A stretch of DNA of 64,000 bases from Chondrocystis sp. NIES-4102 (GCA_002368355.1 AP018281.1:3658001-3722000), one strand, 5' to 3'; counted from the stretch's first letter, positions 8,133 through 17,811 are shown. The notes: generated by a model from the letters alone, not told the origin. A program made the numbers and translations.

Positions 8133-10502
8133 ATGCAGCCAACTTTACCGTTAACCAACGATTCTCGAAGCACCTTAAACTCTGAACAAGAAATTTTACC
8201 AACTGGCCATAATTTAGAGATAACAAAGCTTAACTCAGGTAATGTAAGCAATAGGTTATCTTTGATACCAACAGAGACTGCTTCAAGTATTCAGGTAATT
8301 AGGAGAGACGGCTCATCTACCCCTTTAAATATTACAAAAATTCGCGCAGTAGTTGAATGGGCTTGTCTGGGGCAAAACATCAACCCAATTACTATAGAAG
8401 CTGGTTTAACAACTAGATTACGTAATGGTGTAACTACTAGGGAAATTCAAGATAATTTAATTGACTGTGCATTGGGAATGTGTAGTCCTGATGAACCCGA
8501 ATGGAGATATGTAGCAGGTAGACTCCACGTTTGGAATTTGTGGCAAGATACTCAAGTAAGTCGAGGATTTGGATATGGAAATTATCCTGCAACAGTACAA
8601 TTACAATTAGAAGCTAAACGTTACGCTCGCCAGATTCTTCAATATTCTACAGAGGAATTAGCAATAGCTGGTAGTTGGATAAACCCTGAATGGGATAAGG
8701 ATTATGATTATGCAGGGGCGGTTTTATTAACCAAGCGGTATTTATTGACTAATGAATTACCACAGGAAGCTTATTTAACCTGTGCTTTATTATTGGCATT
8801 GGTAGAAAAACCAGAAAACAGATTAACTATTGCACGTCAATTTTACGAAGCGATAGCGAAAAGAAAAATTTCTCTAGCCACACCAATATTAGCTAATCTC
8901 AGAGTACCTAATGGATCTTTGAGTAGTTGTTTTATTATCGCTATGGACGATAATTTAGAGAGTATTTTTGAAGAAATTACTAATGCAGCTAGGATTTCTA
9001 AAAATGGTGGTGGTGTTGGGGTAAACGTCAGTCGTATTCGTGCTACTGGTAGTTGGGTGATGGGTAAGCAAAACGCTTCAGGTGGGGTAATTCCTTGGAT
9101 TAAATTACTCAATGATACAGCGATCGCAGTAAATCAAGGCGGGCGTAGGGCTGGTGCTGTTACCGTTGGCTTGGATGTTTGGCATTTGGATGTGCCTGAA
9201 TTTTTGGAAATGCAAGCGGAAAATGGCGATCGCCGTCGTAAGGCTTATGATGTTTTTCCTCAATTGGTTATTGTCGATGAATTTATGCGTCGGGTGGTAG
9301 CGAAACAGCAATGGACGCTATTAGATCCTTATGAGGTTAAGCAAGCATTAGGTATTGATTTGGCTGAACTTTGGGGCGAAAAATTTGAAATTGCCTACCG
9401 TGAAATTGAAGCGGAATTAGGTAAGAAGATTTTACTCTATAAACAAATAGATGCCCGTGAACTGTTTAAGCATATTATGCGCGCTCAGGTAGAAACAGGA
9501 ATGCCTTATCTGGCTTTTAAAGACACAATTAATCGGGCAAATCCTAATAAGCACGAAGGTTATATACCTGGGGTGAATTTGTGCTGTGAGAGCTTTAGCA
9601 ATGTTAAACCTGGAATAGAAGCTCATTGTTGTAATCTGGTATCTCTTAATTTAGCTAATCTTGAAATATCAGAAATACCCGATATGGCTCAATTAGCAGT
9701 AAGAATTTTAGATAACACCATCGATTTAACCCAGCCTCCTTTTACAGATAGCAAAACCCATAATGATAAATACCGTACTATTGGGGTAGGTTGTATGGGG
9801 TTGGCAGATTGGTTAGCAAAACGTCATCTAAACTATCAAGATTTAACTAAAATTAGTCACTTATTTGAAGAAATAGCCTATTGGTGTACTTGGGCATCAA
9901 TGGAATTAGCTAAAGAAAGGGGGACTTATGCTGCTTTTGCAGGTAGTGAATGGAGTAAAGGTAAATTACTTGGTTCTAAATCTTTAGCAGAAATTGTGGC
10001 GATCGCCAAAGAGCCAGATCGTTGGGTAAAATTATCTCAAGATGTCCAAACCCATGGTATTCGTAACTCCCATATAACTGCGATCGCTCCTAATACTTCT
10101 TCTTCTTTAGTTCAAGGTTGTACCGCTAGTATTTTGCCCGTATATAGTAAGTTTTTCTATGATAAATGGGCTAAGGGAACTGTGCCTATCGCTCCACCTT
10201 TTATTCAAGATTGTTTCTGGTTTTACCGCGAAAATAAAAGTCTTGATCAGAAAGTTGTAGTAAAAGCAGTGGCTACTATGCAACAGTGGATTGATACAGG
10301 TATTTCGATGGAATTGCTTTTTAATCTTAATCAAGGGGTATATTTCCCACAAGAGCCTGAGCGAGCGGTTAGAGCTAAAGATATCTTTGATACTCTAGTT
10401 ATGGCATGGTCAGAAGGATGTAAAGCAATATACTATGTCCGTACTGTGCAGAAGGATGATTTTAAGGAATCTAATCAAGGATGTGCAGCTTGTGCTAATT
10501 AG
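8133..10502 (+). CDS. nrdJ: Adenosylcobalamin-dependent (class II) ribonucleoside reductase
   Basis: Makes deoxyribonucleotides using a B12-derived radical, without oxygen. The 789-residue protein has an N-terminal ATP-cone (about 50-140; VIRRDGSSTPLNITKIR) for allosteric control. The class II barrel follows, with SSCF (about 268), NGGGVGVNVSRIR, GGRRAGA, NLCCESF (active-site region near 485), VGCMGLADW and APNTSSS motifs. The C-terminal CAAC pair that shuttles electrons is at the very end. Unlike several cyanobacterial nrdJ genes there is no intein. Expression is probably controlled through the paired NrdR-type boxes just upstream. Confidence 0.92.
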   Translation: MQPTLPLTNDSRSTLNSEQEILPTGHNLEITKLNSGNVSNRLSLIPTETASSIQVIRRDGSSTPLNITKIRAVVEWACLGQNINPITIEAGLTTRLRNGVTTREIQDNLIDCALGMCSPDEPEWRYVAGRLHVWNLWQDTQVSRGFGYGNYPATVQLQLEAKRYARQILQYSTEELAIAGSWINPEWDKDYDYAGAVLLTKRYLLTNELPQEAYLTCALLLALVEKPENRLTIARQFYEAIAKRKISLATPILANLRVPNGSLSSCFIIAMDDNLESIFEEITNAARISKNGGGVGVNVSRIRATGSWVMGKQNASGGVIPWIKLLNDTAIAVNQGGRRAGAVTVGLDVWHLDVPEFLEMQAENGDRRRKAYDVFPQLVIVDEFMRRVVAKQQWTLLDPYEVKQALGIDLAELWGEKFEIAYREIEAELGKKILLYKQIDARELFKHIMRAQVETGMPYLAFKDTINRANPNKHEGYIPGVNLCCESFSNVKPGIEAHCCNLVSLNLANLEISEIPDMAQLAVRILDNTIDLTQPPFTDSKTHNDKYRTIGVGCMGLADWLAKRHLNYQDLTKISHLFEEIAYWCTWASMELAKERGTYAAFAGSEWSKGKLLGSKSLAEIVAIAKEPDRWVKLSQDVQTHGIRNSHITAIAPNTSSSLVQGCTASILPVYSKFFYDKWAKGTVPIAPPFIQDCFWFYRENKSLDQKVVVKAVATMQQWIDTGISMELLFNLNQGVYFPQEPERAVRAKDIFDTLVMAWSEGCKAIYYVRTVQKDDFKESNQGCAACAN

Positions 10503-10583
10503 AATGAATTTGATTGGCAATCAGTATTAAAATCTTTTAATTAGATGGAATTACAATTTAGTAAGAACGATCTAGGTAAGATT

Positions 10584-11153
10584 ATGGTTGCCTCTGCACA
10601 AAATTCCTATTTAACACCTGAAGAATATATAGAAATGGAAGCAACGAGCGATATTAAACACGAGTATATCGCTGGTGATGTATATGCTATGGCTGGTGCA
10701 ACGGATACTCATGTAACTATTGCGGGTAATATTTTTGCTTTATTACTGTCACACTTAAGAGATTCAGGGTGTCGAGTCTATATTTCAGACATGAAGGTGA
10801 AAATTGAGGCAAAAAATTGTTTTTATTATCCTGATGTGATCGTAACTTGTGAACCTGAAGATAGAGAAAATAGTACTTATAAACAGTTTCCTTGTTTGAT
10901 TGTTGAAGTATTATCTGATTCTACCGAAGCATTTGATCGTGGGGATAAATTTGCTAACTATCAATCTTTGCCCAGTTTACAAGAGTATGTATTAATTAAT
11001 ACTAGAAAAGCTCGAATCGAATGCTTTCGCCGTACGGATAATGGATTATGGTTATTACAGTTTTATGAATTGGATAATATTGAGTTTGAATTAACCAGTA
11101 TAAAACTCACAGCTAAAATCGCTCAGATATACGAATTCGTAAATTTTGCCTAA
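10584..11153 (+). CDS. Uma2-family PD-(D/E)XK-like protein
   Basis: Member of the Uma2 (DUF820) family, greatly expanded in cyanobacteria with a restriction-endonuclease-like fold but no settled function. Motifs seen are YLTPEEYIEME near the N-terminus, HEYIAGDVYAMAGA, YYPDVIVTC (the Asp of the PD motif) and FPCLIVEVLSDST (the E/VEV strand). I chose the second ATG because homologues begin just before the LTPEEY block; the frame can extend to 10545. It follows nrdJ by about 80 bases, but a functional link is not implied. Confidence 0.8.
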   Translation: MVASAQNSYLTPEEYIEMEATSDIKHEYIAGDVYAMAGATDTHVTIAGNIFALLLSHLRDSGCRVYISDMKVKIEAKNCFYYPDVIVTCEPEDRENSTYKQFPCLIVEVLSDSTEAFDRGDKFANYQSLPSLQEYVLINTRKARIECFRRTDNGLWLLQFYELDNIEFELTSIKLTAKIAQIYEFVNFA

Positions 11154-11673
11154 ACTTGCAACTTTATCTGGCTATAGTAATTTTCAAATATTAGTTATTG
11201 ATAAAAGTGGGCGTGGAATGATTTTGGCTTTTAGCTCAGGAGTGCATATGCGAAGCGGTATCCTTGATTGATTCGCTCAAGGCATGGAAACCGTACCGTT
11301 AGCACAGCACCGCTTTTAGTTTTTAGCTTCTCCTGACTCGTTACTCGTTACTCAATCCTTAGTAGCCCCTAGGATCTACCTACTACCTATTTGCGTAGCT
11401 TATCCTTTAGGGCTACCTCCTACCTATTACCTAATTCTTTACTGCTATATAAAGGTAATCAGTTATTACTTGGAGTTGGGGTAATTGCTAGCTACTATTC
11501 TCTAAAATATAAATAGAGGCGAAAATCAAAATTATAAGCCTAACGAGTAATTAGCTTAAAGATAATCTTAGACCATAGCTGATCTGATAAATTACAGATT
11601 TTGTAGGCGACTTAAAAACCTCAAGGCTAAGTAAGAAATAAACAATAATTCACCTAAATATTAAAGACATAAA
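11154..11673. repeat. Spacer with degenerate interspersed repeats
   Basis: No gene seen in about 520 bases. It holds repeat remnants found elsewhere in the window: a GCGAAGCGGTATCC segment near 11252, tandem ACTCGTT units near 11336-11352, CTACCTA-type heptamers around 11380-11430 (the complement of the TAGGTAG array at 43.4 kb), and a GCGTAGC...CCTTTAGGG hairpin element at about 11394-11414. These look like decayed cyanobacterial interspersed repeats. The promoter for the next gene is presumably in the last 100 bases. Confidence 0.5.
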
Positions 11674-13086
11674 ATGACAGCAGTAATATCAACAACTACA
11701 GAAGAAATCAAAAACCCGATTACAGAAAGGGTGCGCTCGGCGATCGCTAGTTATCGAGATCAAGTAGACTATTTAGAAATTAGAGTAGAACAAAGTGAAT
11801 CTACAGCACTTGCTTTTCGGGGTAAACAGTTAGACTCTGTAGATCGTAGTTTTGCTTTAGCTGGCGGAATTCGAGCTTGTCATCAGGGTGGCTGGAGTTT
11901 TGTTACTTTTAATGGTTTAGATGAGCTTGACGCTAGAATTGAAGACGCAATTTCTCAAGCAAAATTAGTCGGGAAAGAAGAAACACAGCTAGCAACTGTT
12001 GAGGCGATCGAAGACTATGTGCCTGAGCTTATAAAACGCGATCCTCGTACTGTTTCCTTGCAGGATAAACGCCAACTTTTAGAAAAATATAATCAATTAC
12101 TATTAGATTACGATCCTCGCATTCAAACCACTTCCGCTAGTATTAGCGATCGCTTTGCTACTAAGATTTTTGTCAATTCTACAGGTAGCTGTATTGTCCA
12201 AGAAAGATTAGATGTTAATGGGCGTTTTGCTGCGATCGCCAAAGGAGAAAACGGTATTGTACGTCAGGGATTTGAATCTGTTCATTCCCGTAATGATTTT
12301 GATGTCTTAGTTGGCATCGAAGAGCAAGTTAAAGGGGCAGCAGAGCGCGCAGTTAGGCAATTGGACGCGAAATCTGTTAAAGGTGGGCAATATACCGTGG
12401 TTCTCGACCCTTATTTAGCTGGTGTGTTTATTCATGAGGCTTTTGGACATCTTTCTGAGGCTGATTTTGTCTATGAAAATCCTAAAATGCAGGAATTGTT
12501 GACTTTAGGTAAGCCGATGGGGATTGAGCAACTAAACGTAGTGGATGATGCTACTCTAGAAAATCTGCCAGGGTCGATGAAATATGATGATGAAGGTGTA
12601 CCAGGACAACGTAAATATTTAATTAAGAATGGTGTTTTAACTCAGCGTCTTCACTCCCTAGAAACAGCAGGGAAAATGCAGGAGACTCCTACAGGTAATG
12701 CAAGAGCAATTCGCGCTAGTTATCCGCCCATTGTTCGCATGACTAATACAGCAATTGAACCTGGTGATACACCCTTAGAGAAGATGTTTGAGGGAATAGA
12801 AGAAGGGGTTTATGCCGTCAGAATGTTGGGAGGACAAACCAACGGTGAAATGTTTACTTTTGCAGCAGCAGAAGGATATATGATCCGCGATGGTAAAATT
12901 GCTGAACCTGTTAGTGATGTTACTCTTTCTGGTAATGTCTTTCAAACTTTACAGGATATTGAGGCAATTAGTAGCGATACTTTATATACTAATGGAGGAT
13001 GTGGCAAAGGAGGTCAAATGCCTTTACCTGTAAGCGTTGGTGGCCCTCACATTCGGATTAAAAATGTAGTGGTTGGTGGTCGATAG
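11674..13086 (+). CDS. tldD: TldD/PmbA-family metalloprotease
   Basis: Zinc-dependent peptidase family whose TldD member pairs with TldE (PmbA) to degrade unfolded peptides and mature some modified peptides. At 470 residues it is typical. The metal-binding HEAFGHLSEADF motif (HExxxH, about residues 255-260) identifies the catalytic TldD-type subunit, and the C-terminal GGCGKGGQMPLPV and GGPHIRIKN blocks are family-specific. No TldE partner lies in this window, so it must be encoded elsewhere. Confidence 0.88.
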   Translation: MTAVISTTTEEIKNPITERVRSAIASYRDQVDYLEIRVEQSESTALAFRGKQLDSVDRSFALAGGIRACHQGGWSFVTFNGLDELDARIEDAISQAKLVGKEETQLATVEAIEDYVPELIKRDPRTVSLQDKRQLLEKYNQLLLDYDPRIQTTSASISDRFATKIFVNSTGSCIVQERLDVNGRFAAIAKGENGIVRQGFESVHSRNDFDVLVGIEEQVKGAAERAVRQLDAKSVKGGQYTVVLDPYLAGVFIHEAFGHLSEADFVYENPKMQELLTLGKPMGIEQLNVVDDATLENLPGSMKYDDEGVPGQRKYLIKNGVLTQRLHSLETAGKMQETPTGNARAIRASYPPIVRMTNTAIEPGDTPLEKMFEGIEEGVYAVRMLGGQTNGEMFTFAAAEGYMIRDGKIAEPVSDVTLSGNVFQTLQDIEAISSDTLYTNGGCGKGGQMPLPVSVGGPHIRIKNVVVGGR

Positions 13087-13138
13087 ATTGACCTACCGTT
13101 TGTAAGCTGCTTCGTCATATCTATTATTTAGGAATTTT

Positions 13139-13972
13139 TTAATAGTTAAGGCGAAGTGATTTAACAAGATACATTAATCCAGTTAAAAATAATAATCCCA
13201 TTACCCCTGCGATGGGATTACCATCGATACCTGTTACCCAGACAGGAACTTGTTGAGTGTAGTTAATCAATTTGCCAACATTGACGATATAGTAACCCCA
13301 AACTAAACCTGCATGAATACCAATACAAATACCCAAGCGATCGCCATGTTGATTTTTAGCAATAATTAAAGTTATCCCTAATAATATTAATGCTGGAAAA
13401 GTAACTGCGGTACGAATTATTTCTGTAAGCGGTTTAAGGAAATGAGCCAAAGCAAAGATAACAGCACCCACCCCAAGACAAGTTTTTCGACTATAATCTC
13501 GCTGCAATTCGTCTAGTAGCCAACCCCGAAATAGCAACTCTTCAGCCAAGCCAATACCTAAAGCACTTATTAAACCTTCAGCCACGATTTTAAAGAGGCT
13601 AACTGTAGGGGGCGTAACCGCTAGCCATCCTGCGCCAGCTTCAATTATAAATAAGCCTAAACAAAACCAAAAACCAATTGCCAAACCTTTAAGAAATTCC
13701 TGAGCGTTTTTTTTACTTGTAACTAAACCATAACGAGTAAAAATATGGCGATCGCGATAAATATATTTGCCCCATAGTTTCCACATCCATAATAACTGGA
13801 CAAATAGTAATCCCATAGTAATAATGCTGGCTAAATTAGCATCTTCTTGCAACAGCAAATAAATGGGAATTGCCAAAGGTAACCAGACAATAAATAAAAC
13901 ACCAATGAAAATTAATAATCTCACTGGTGCTGATAATTGAGCTATTTTTGGTAACTGTGTAATAGTTGACAC
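13139..13972 (-). CDS. CPBP-family intramembrane (CAAX-like) protease
   Basis: Integral membrane protein of 277 residues with about eight hydrophobic segments. The Abi/CPBP motifs are present: EELLFRGWL (the EExxxR motif, about residue 143) and FALAHF (the FxxxH-like motif, about 172). The C-terminal part, with a GICIGIHAGLVWGYY segment, fits motif 3. The family includes prenyl-protein endopeptidases and bacteriocin self-immunity proteins; the substrate here is unknown. It is convergent with tldD and same-strand with clpS, but nothing suggests a joint role. Confidence 0.85.
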   Translation of the reverse strand: MSTITQLPKIAQLSAPVRLLIFIGVLFIVWLPLAIPIYLLLQEDANLASIITMGLLFVQLLWMWKLWGKYIYRDRHIFTRYGLVTSKKNAQEFLKGLAIGFWFCLGLFIIEAGAGWLAVTPPTVSLFKIVAEGLISALGIGLAEELLFRGWLLDELQRDYSRKTCLGVGAVIFALAHFLKPLTEIIRTAVTFPALILLGITLIIAKNQHGDRLGICIGIHAGLVWGYYIVNVGKLINYTQQVPVWVTGIDGNPIAGVMGLLFLTGLMYLVKSLRLNY

Positions 13973-14023
13973 TTAATTAGTTAATAACAATAAACTTAAG
14001 CCTAATATTATCTAATTAATCAG

Positions 14024-14317
14024 TTATTCATCTGGTTCTATTGTGCTAGTTAGACCATGATTACCAAGAGTTTCAGAATAAAATTCAGCGTGTTCTAAAG
14101 CACAAGTAATTACTAAACCAACACCATTATTATGGGTTTCCATCATAATATTGACCGCTTGGGGTTGAGTCATACCACTAATGGTTTGCATTAACACTTG
14201 TACTACATACTCCATACTATTGAAATCATCGTTATGGAGCAATACCTTATAACGGGGGGCGTGTTTAGATACAGTTGAAGTTGAACTTTTACTAATTACA
14301 GAAGTTCCTACGGACAC
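14024..14317 (-). CDS. clpS: ATP-dependent Clp protease adaptor ClpS
   Basis: Adaptor that delivers N-degron substrates to ClpC/ClpP. It has 97 residues with the family signature YKVLLHNDDFNSMEYVV and a C-terminal GLTSTIEPDE. The N-terminal 20 residues are a Ser/Thr-rich flexible extension. The start is GTG, fixed by a strong AAGGAGG ribosome site seven bases upstream. Cyanobacteria often have two ClpS paralogues; the substrate-binding residues fit a standard ClpS, but the paralogue cannot be assigned. Confidence 0.93.
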   Translation of the reverse strand: MSVGTSVISKSSTSTVSKHAPRYKVLLHNDDFNSMEYVVQVLMQTISGMTQPQAVNIMMETHNNGVGLVITCALEHAEFYSETLGNHGLTSTIEPDE

Positions 14318-14595
14318 AACTTTTCCTCCTTATTTTTTCCTTATTAATAATTTTATTAATTAATCAAATTTATCAACTAAATTAAAATAAATAATTTAAA
14401 TTTTTTACTCAACAATAACATAACTATCAATAGACTGTCTGCGCTAATCATGCACCATAAATTTTGCTAAAGCTAATAATAAAAATAACTAATCCTTGGT
14501 TGGTGCAATTAATTTACTGTTTAAATAGTTGTTATTAAAGCTGACTTACAATAAAACACGTTAACATAAATTAACATCTAGTTTCAATGTAACCA

Positions 14596-15504
14596 ATGCC
14601 GTTAACAACTATACCAATTATACAGTCTGTCCCAGGTACGTACTGGCAGTGGCGCGGGCATTCCATCTATTATGTCTGTGCAGGATTCGCTCAAGCTCGA
14701 AAACCACCTTTACTTTTAGTACATGGGTTTGGGGCATCAACTGATCATTGGCGCAAAAATATTGCTCAATTACAATCACAATTTCAAGTTTGGGCGATCG
14801 ATTTACTCGGCTTTGGGCGATCGGCAAAACCTAATCAGGAATATAGTGGTAATGTTTGGCGCGAGCAGCTACATGACTTTATTACTGAGGTAATTAAACA
14901 ACCGACCATATTAGCAGGTAATTCCTTGGGAGGCTATGCTTGTCTTTGTGTTGCAGCAGCCTATCCTCAATCTAGTGCGGGTGTAATTTTACTTAATTCT
15001 GCTGGCCCTTTTACTGAAACTACAGTAAATTCGGCTCAAAATAATCAACCTAATCTAGTAAATAAATTACTAAGATCTGTACTATTGCAACCCTGGGCAA
15101 GTTTCCTCTTGTTTCAGTATGTGCGCCAAAAATCAGTAATTCGCAAAACCCTTAAAAAGGTGTATTTTGACCAAAGTGCAGTCACAGATCAACTCGTTGA
15201 GGACATTTATCGCCCTTCATGCGATCGCGGTGCTGTAGAAGTGTTTAGTGCTGTGTTTAAAACTCCTCAGGGAGAAAAAGTGGATGTACTATTAAGTCAA
15301 ATACAATCACCTTTGCTGCTACTATGGGGAGAAAAAGACCCTTGGATGAATTGTCAGGAGCGAGGTAGTAAATTTCGTCAATATTACCCACAATTAACAG
15401 AACATTATTTACAAGCTGGTCATTGCCCACACGATGAAGTACCTGAACAGGTTAATAATTTGATCATCGACTGGGTTAACACCCACAATGATGTACAATC
15501 TTAA
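14596..15504 (+). CDS. Alpha/beta-fold hydrolase
   Basis: Hydrolase of 302 residues with the oxyanion motif VHGFGAS, the nucleophile elbow GNSLGG (Ser about residue 114), an acidic residue in LLLWGEKDPW and a catalytic His near the end in AGHCPHDE. It resembles the cyanobacterial and chloroplast branch of alpha/beta hydrolases related to pheophytinase-like or epoxide hydrolase-like proteins, but the substrate cannot be named. It precedes the LmeA-like gene by about 50 bases and may be co-transcribed with it. Confidence 0.8.
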   Translation: MPLTTIPIIQSVPGTYWQWRGHSIYYVCAGFAQARKPPLLLVHGFGASTDHWRKNIAQLQSQFQVWAIDLLGFGRSAKPNQEYSGNVWREQLHDFITEVIKQPTILAGNSLGGYACLCVAAAYPQSSAGVILLNSAGPFTETTVNSAQNNQPNLVNKLLRSVLLQPWASFLLFQYVRQKSVIRKTLKKVYFDQSAVTDQLVEDIYRPSCDRGAVEVFSAVFKTPQGEKVDVLLSQIQSPLLLLWGEKDPWMNCQERGSKFRQYYPQLTEHYLQAGHCPHDEVPEQVNNLIIDWVNTHNDVQS

Positions 15505-15559
15505 TTGCTGACTTCTTAATAATTTGTTACAAGATAAGAGTAACTCAATCTATAGCTAT

Positions 15560-16351
15560 ATGTTTGGTGGATTTGTCGGTTTTGGTAATAATAAAGGCGG
15601 AGATTGGGGTGAAAAACTCATAAATACTGTCGCAAGCAACACAATCCGTCACTTATTTAGTAGTAGCGAATCGGTGGAAGTAGCGGTACAGTGTAACCCT
15701 TCTAGCAAGCTATTACAAGGAACAATTGACAGTTTTAAAATGAGTGGTTGTGGGCTAGTAATACGCCGACAATTTCGTACAGCCGAAATGTCCTTTGAAA
15801 CTGATGCTGTTTCTATAGATTTTGGATCGGCAGTTCAAGGAAAAATTGCTTTAAAACAACCAACTCAAGCGATCGCTCAAGTAAAGTTATCAGAGGCGGA
15901 TATTAATAAGTCTTTTGAAGCTGATTTAGTTAGAAAACGCCTAGAAGATTTAGATGTTGAGGTTCTAACTAAAATATCTGGAGGTCAACCAGTCTCTTTT
16001 ACTGATGTCGCTGTACAATTAATGCCAGACAATAAGGTTAGGCTTTCTGCTTTGGCGGTTTGGCAGGGTACAACTGTACCTGTAAGCTTTAATTGTATTT
16101 TGAGTATTGGCAAACGTCGGCGGGTCAATTTTGAGAATATTGAGTTTGAACCTTCAGATATAGACCCAGAATTACAAGCTACTTCCCAACAACTTACTGT
16201 CGCTTTAGGGGAAATTCTTAACGAAATGGTAGACCTTGACCGATTTAACTTAGATGGGGTAAAACTACGTCTTAATCGCCTACAAACAGAAGGACAAATG
16301 TTACTATTTAGTGGTTACGCTCAAATAGAAAGAGTTCCTCAAGTGGGTTAG
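15560..16351 (+). CDS. LmeA-like (DUF2993) lipid-binding protein
   Basis: Protein of 263 residues in the DUF2993/LmeA family, thought to bind phospholipids at membranes in mycobacteria and cyanobacteria. Visible features are a glycine-rich N-terminus, a repeated beta-strand core and a VDLDRFNLDGVKLRLNRLQ segment near the C-terminus, typical of cyanobacterial members. There is no clear signal peptide. The start is uncertain: ATG at 15560 is preferred, but the frame extends to a TTG at 15524. It lies in line with the preceding hydrolase. Confidence 0.7.
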   Translation: MFGGFVGFGNNKGGDWGEKLINTVASNTIRHLFSSSESVEVAVQCNPSSKLLQGTIDSFKMSGCGLVIRRQFRTAEMSFETDAVSIDFGSAVQGKIALKQPTQAIAQVKLSEADINKSFEADLVRKRLEDLDVEVLTKISGGQPVSFTDVAVQLMPDNKVRLSALAVWQGTTVPVSFNCILSIGKRRRVNFENIEFEPSDIDPELQATSQQLTVALGEILNEMVDLDRFNLDGVKLRLNRLQTEGQMLLFSGYAQIERVPQVG

Positions 16352-16466
16352 TTTTAAGATCCAAATTAGAAACTAGCTAATGATTAATTTTGCCTAAGTT
16401 GCCTAAACTTGAGAAGATATCTGAATTTACAATATAAAGTAATTGATCAAATATCGGCAGTTAATC

Positions 16467-16652
16467 ATGAAAAATCTTAATTTAACTGATGACTTACATT
16501 GGACACCCCAAGCGATCGCTAAATTTAAAATGATTCCTTTTTTTGCTCGTCCTCAAGCGCGCCAGAAAATTGAATCGATCGCACGGGCTGCGGAGTTGGA
16601 AGAAGTTACCATTGAAATTATTGATCAGGCGAGAATCGAATTTGGACAGTAG
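16467..16652 (+). CDS. PCP_red-domain mini-protein
   Basis: A 61-residue protein matching the small domain found at the C-terminus of ChlB, the 57-kDa subunit of light-independent protochlorophyllide reductase. The hallmark WTPQAIAKFKMIPFFARPQA is followed by helices ending in IIDQARIEFGQ. Stand-alone copies are common in cyanobacteria and chloroplast lineages, but their role is not established. The ATG at 16467 is preferred over a TTG eight codons earlier. Confidence 0.8.
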   Translation: MKNLNLTDDLHWTPQAIAKFKMIPFFARPQARQKIESIARAAELEEVTIEIIDQARIEFGQ

Positions 16653-16689
16653 TTATGTACTAAATAACTCATAAGTAGCTTCAGTGATC

Positions 16690-17157
16690 ATGACCCTATC
16701 TAATTTAGTTTCCCTGATCGGGATAGTAAAATCTGGGCATCAAGTAGCATCTGGATTTGCTAAAAATAGTCCTTATTCTCAAGGAACAATTGCCATGCAG
16801 CTACCTTTCTTCCTTGATTTGGGACTAGATCTACGTGAATTTTTTCAGGGAACATTAAATATTTCTATTGCCCCTTACAATTTTAAGATTATTAATCCGC
16901 AATATACTTTTGAGGGGGTAAAGTGGCATCCTGATTATGCTGAAGAAACTTTTTCTTTTTCACCTTGCCAAGTTGTTTATCAAGACAGCAGTTATCAAGG
17001 GTGGGTATATTATCCTCACCCAGAGACTAAAATCGGGCATTTTCAAGATAAATCTGTTTTAGAAGTACTTGCACCTAAAATACTCAATCTTAACTATGGC
17101 TCAAGCCTAATTTTAAAAGTTAATCCGCAACAAATTAAAATAACCTCAGCAGATTAA
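16690..17157 (+). CDS. Uncharacterised protein with DUF120 (CTP-dependent riboflavin kinase)-like pattern
   Basis: I do not recognise this as an annotated family with certainty. The 155-residue protein has a Gly-rich start (SGHQVASGFAKNSPYSQGT), then FFQGTLNISIAP (a PGTLN-like motif), and a C-terminal VLEVLAPKILNLNYGSSLIL. These echo, in order, the GxGxxsGlgega, GTLNv and LRxxLxLkdGdxv blocks of archaeal riboflavin kinase. That similarity is by eye only. It follows the PCP_red mini-gene closely. The start could be ATG at 16690 or GTG at 16684. Confidence 0.5.
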   Translation: MTLSNLVSLIGIVKSGHQVASGFAKNSPYSQGTIAMQLPFFLDLGLDLREFFQGTLNISIAPYNFKIINPQYTFEGVKWHPDYAEETFSFSPCQVVYQDSSYQGWVYYPHPETKIGHFQDKSVLEVLAPKILNLNYGSSLILKVNPQQIKITSAD

Positions 17158-17184
17158 ATATTTTAGATCAGTAGTTTCACTTAC

Positions 17185-17562
17185 TTAATCCACTTCATCT
17201 AAGTGTTCTGCCACTGATTGATAAAGTTCTAACACATGATGGTCTAACAGACGATAGTGAACTTTTCTACCACGTTTTTCATAGCTTACTAAACGCAGCG
17301 ATCGCAATGTCCGTAGTTGATGAGAAACCGCCGACTCACTCATTTCTAAAATCGTTGCCAAATCACATACACAAAGATCTTTTTGAGCTAGTAAAGATAA
17401 AATTCGTAACCGATTTGCATCCCCTAACAAACGGAAAAATTCCGCCATTTGTTGCGCTTTATTGAGATCAATAGCCTTATGGCGGAGACAATTTAAATCT
17501 TTGATGTCAACAGGATGATTGGGCTTACAAGCAGGAATATCAATAGAGTTAGCTGCTGACAT
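17185..17562 (-). CDS. ziaR: ZiaR/SmtB-type zinc-sensing ArsR-family repressor
   Basis: Winged-helix repressor that releases DNA when it binds zinc. It has 125 residues with the recognition helix region MSESAVSHQLRTLRSLRLV. It has both metal sites: DLCVCDL in alpha-3 (CxC, as in ZiaR) and the alpha-5 site DHHVLELYQSVAEHLDE, giving the Asp, His, His and Glu ligands of SmtB. An N-terminal Cys/His stretch (ACKPNH) also fits ZiaR. It lies 50 bases downstream of smtA on the same strand, so both are probably controlled by one operator. Confidence 0.88.
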   Translation of the reverse strand: MSAANSIDIPACKPNHPVDIKDLNCLRHKAIDLNKAQQMAEFFRLLGDANRLRILSLLAQKDLCVCDLATILEMSESAVSHQLRTLRSLRLVSYEKRGRKVHYRLLDHHVLELYQSVAEHLDEVD

Positions 17563-17612
17563 AATACTTATATTATCAAGTTGTCCGATTAATAGATTGT
17601 TTGCAATTTATT

Positions 17613-17783
17613 TTAACCACATCCACACCCAGACATCTTACAGCCTTTTTCGTTTGCTTCTACATGACCATTTGCACAGGCTTGACAGCAATAATATTGG
17701 TCTCCTTTTTTGATCGCATCTTCTAAAGATATTTCACAAGAACAGCGATCGCAAGCGCATTTTACTAAATTAGTGGTAGTCAT
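17613..17783 (-). CDS. smtA: Bacterial metallothionein SmtA
   Basis: Cysteine-rich zinc/cadmium-storing protein of 56 residues. Cysteines fall in the SmtA pattern: KCACDRCSC near the N-terminus, YYCCQACANGH in the middle (one extra Cys compared with the classical protein) and GCKMSGCGCG at the end, including the zinc-ligand His40. The start ATG is fixed by an AAAGGAG site about seven bases upstream. It is first in a tandem pair with its repressor gene, with an operator overlapping its promoter. Confidence 0.95.
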   Translation of the reverse strand: MTTTNLVKCACDRCSCEISLEDAIKKGDQYYCCQACANGHVEANEKGCKMSGCGCG

Positions 17784-17811
17784 TAGTTTTCTCCTTTATT
17801 TAATTATCTTT

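Noticed and set aside
8133-10502. Intein in nrdJ
   Set aside because: The conserved motifs run on without the insertion seen in some cyanobacterial nrdJ genes, and length is normal.
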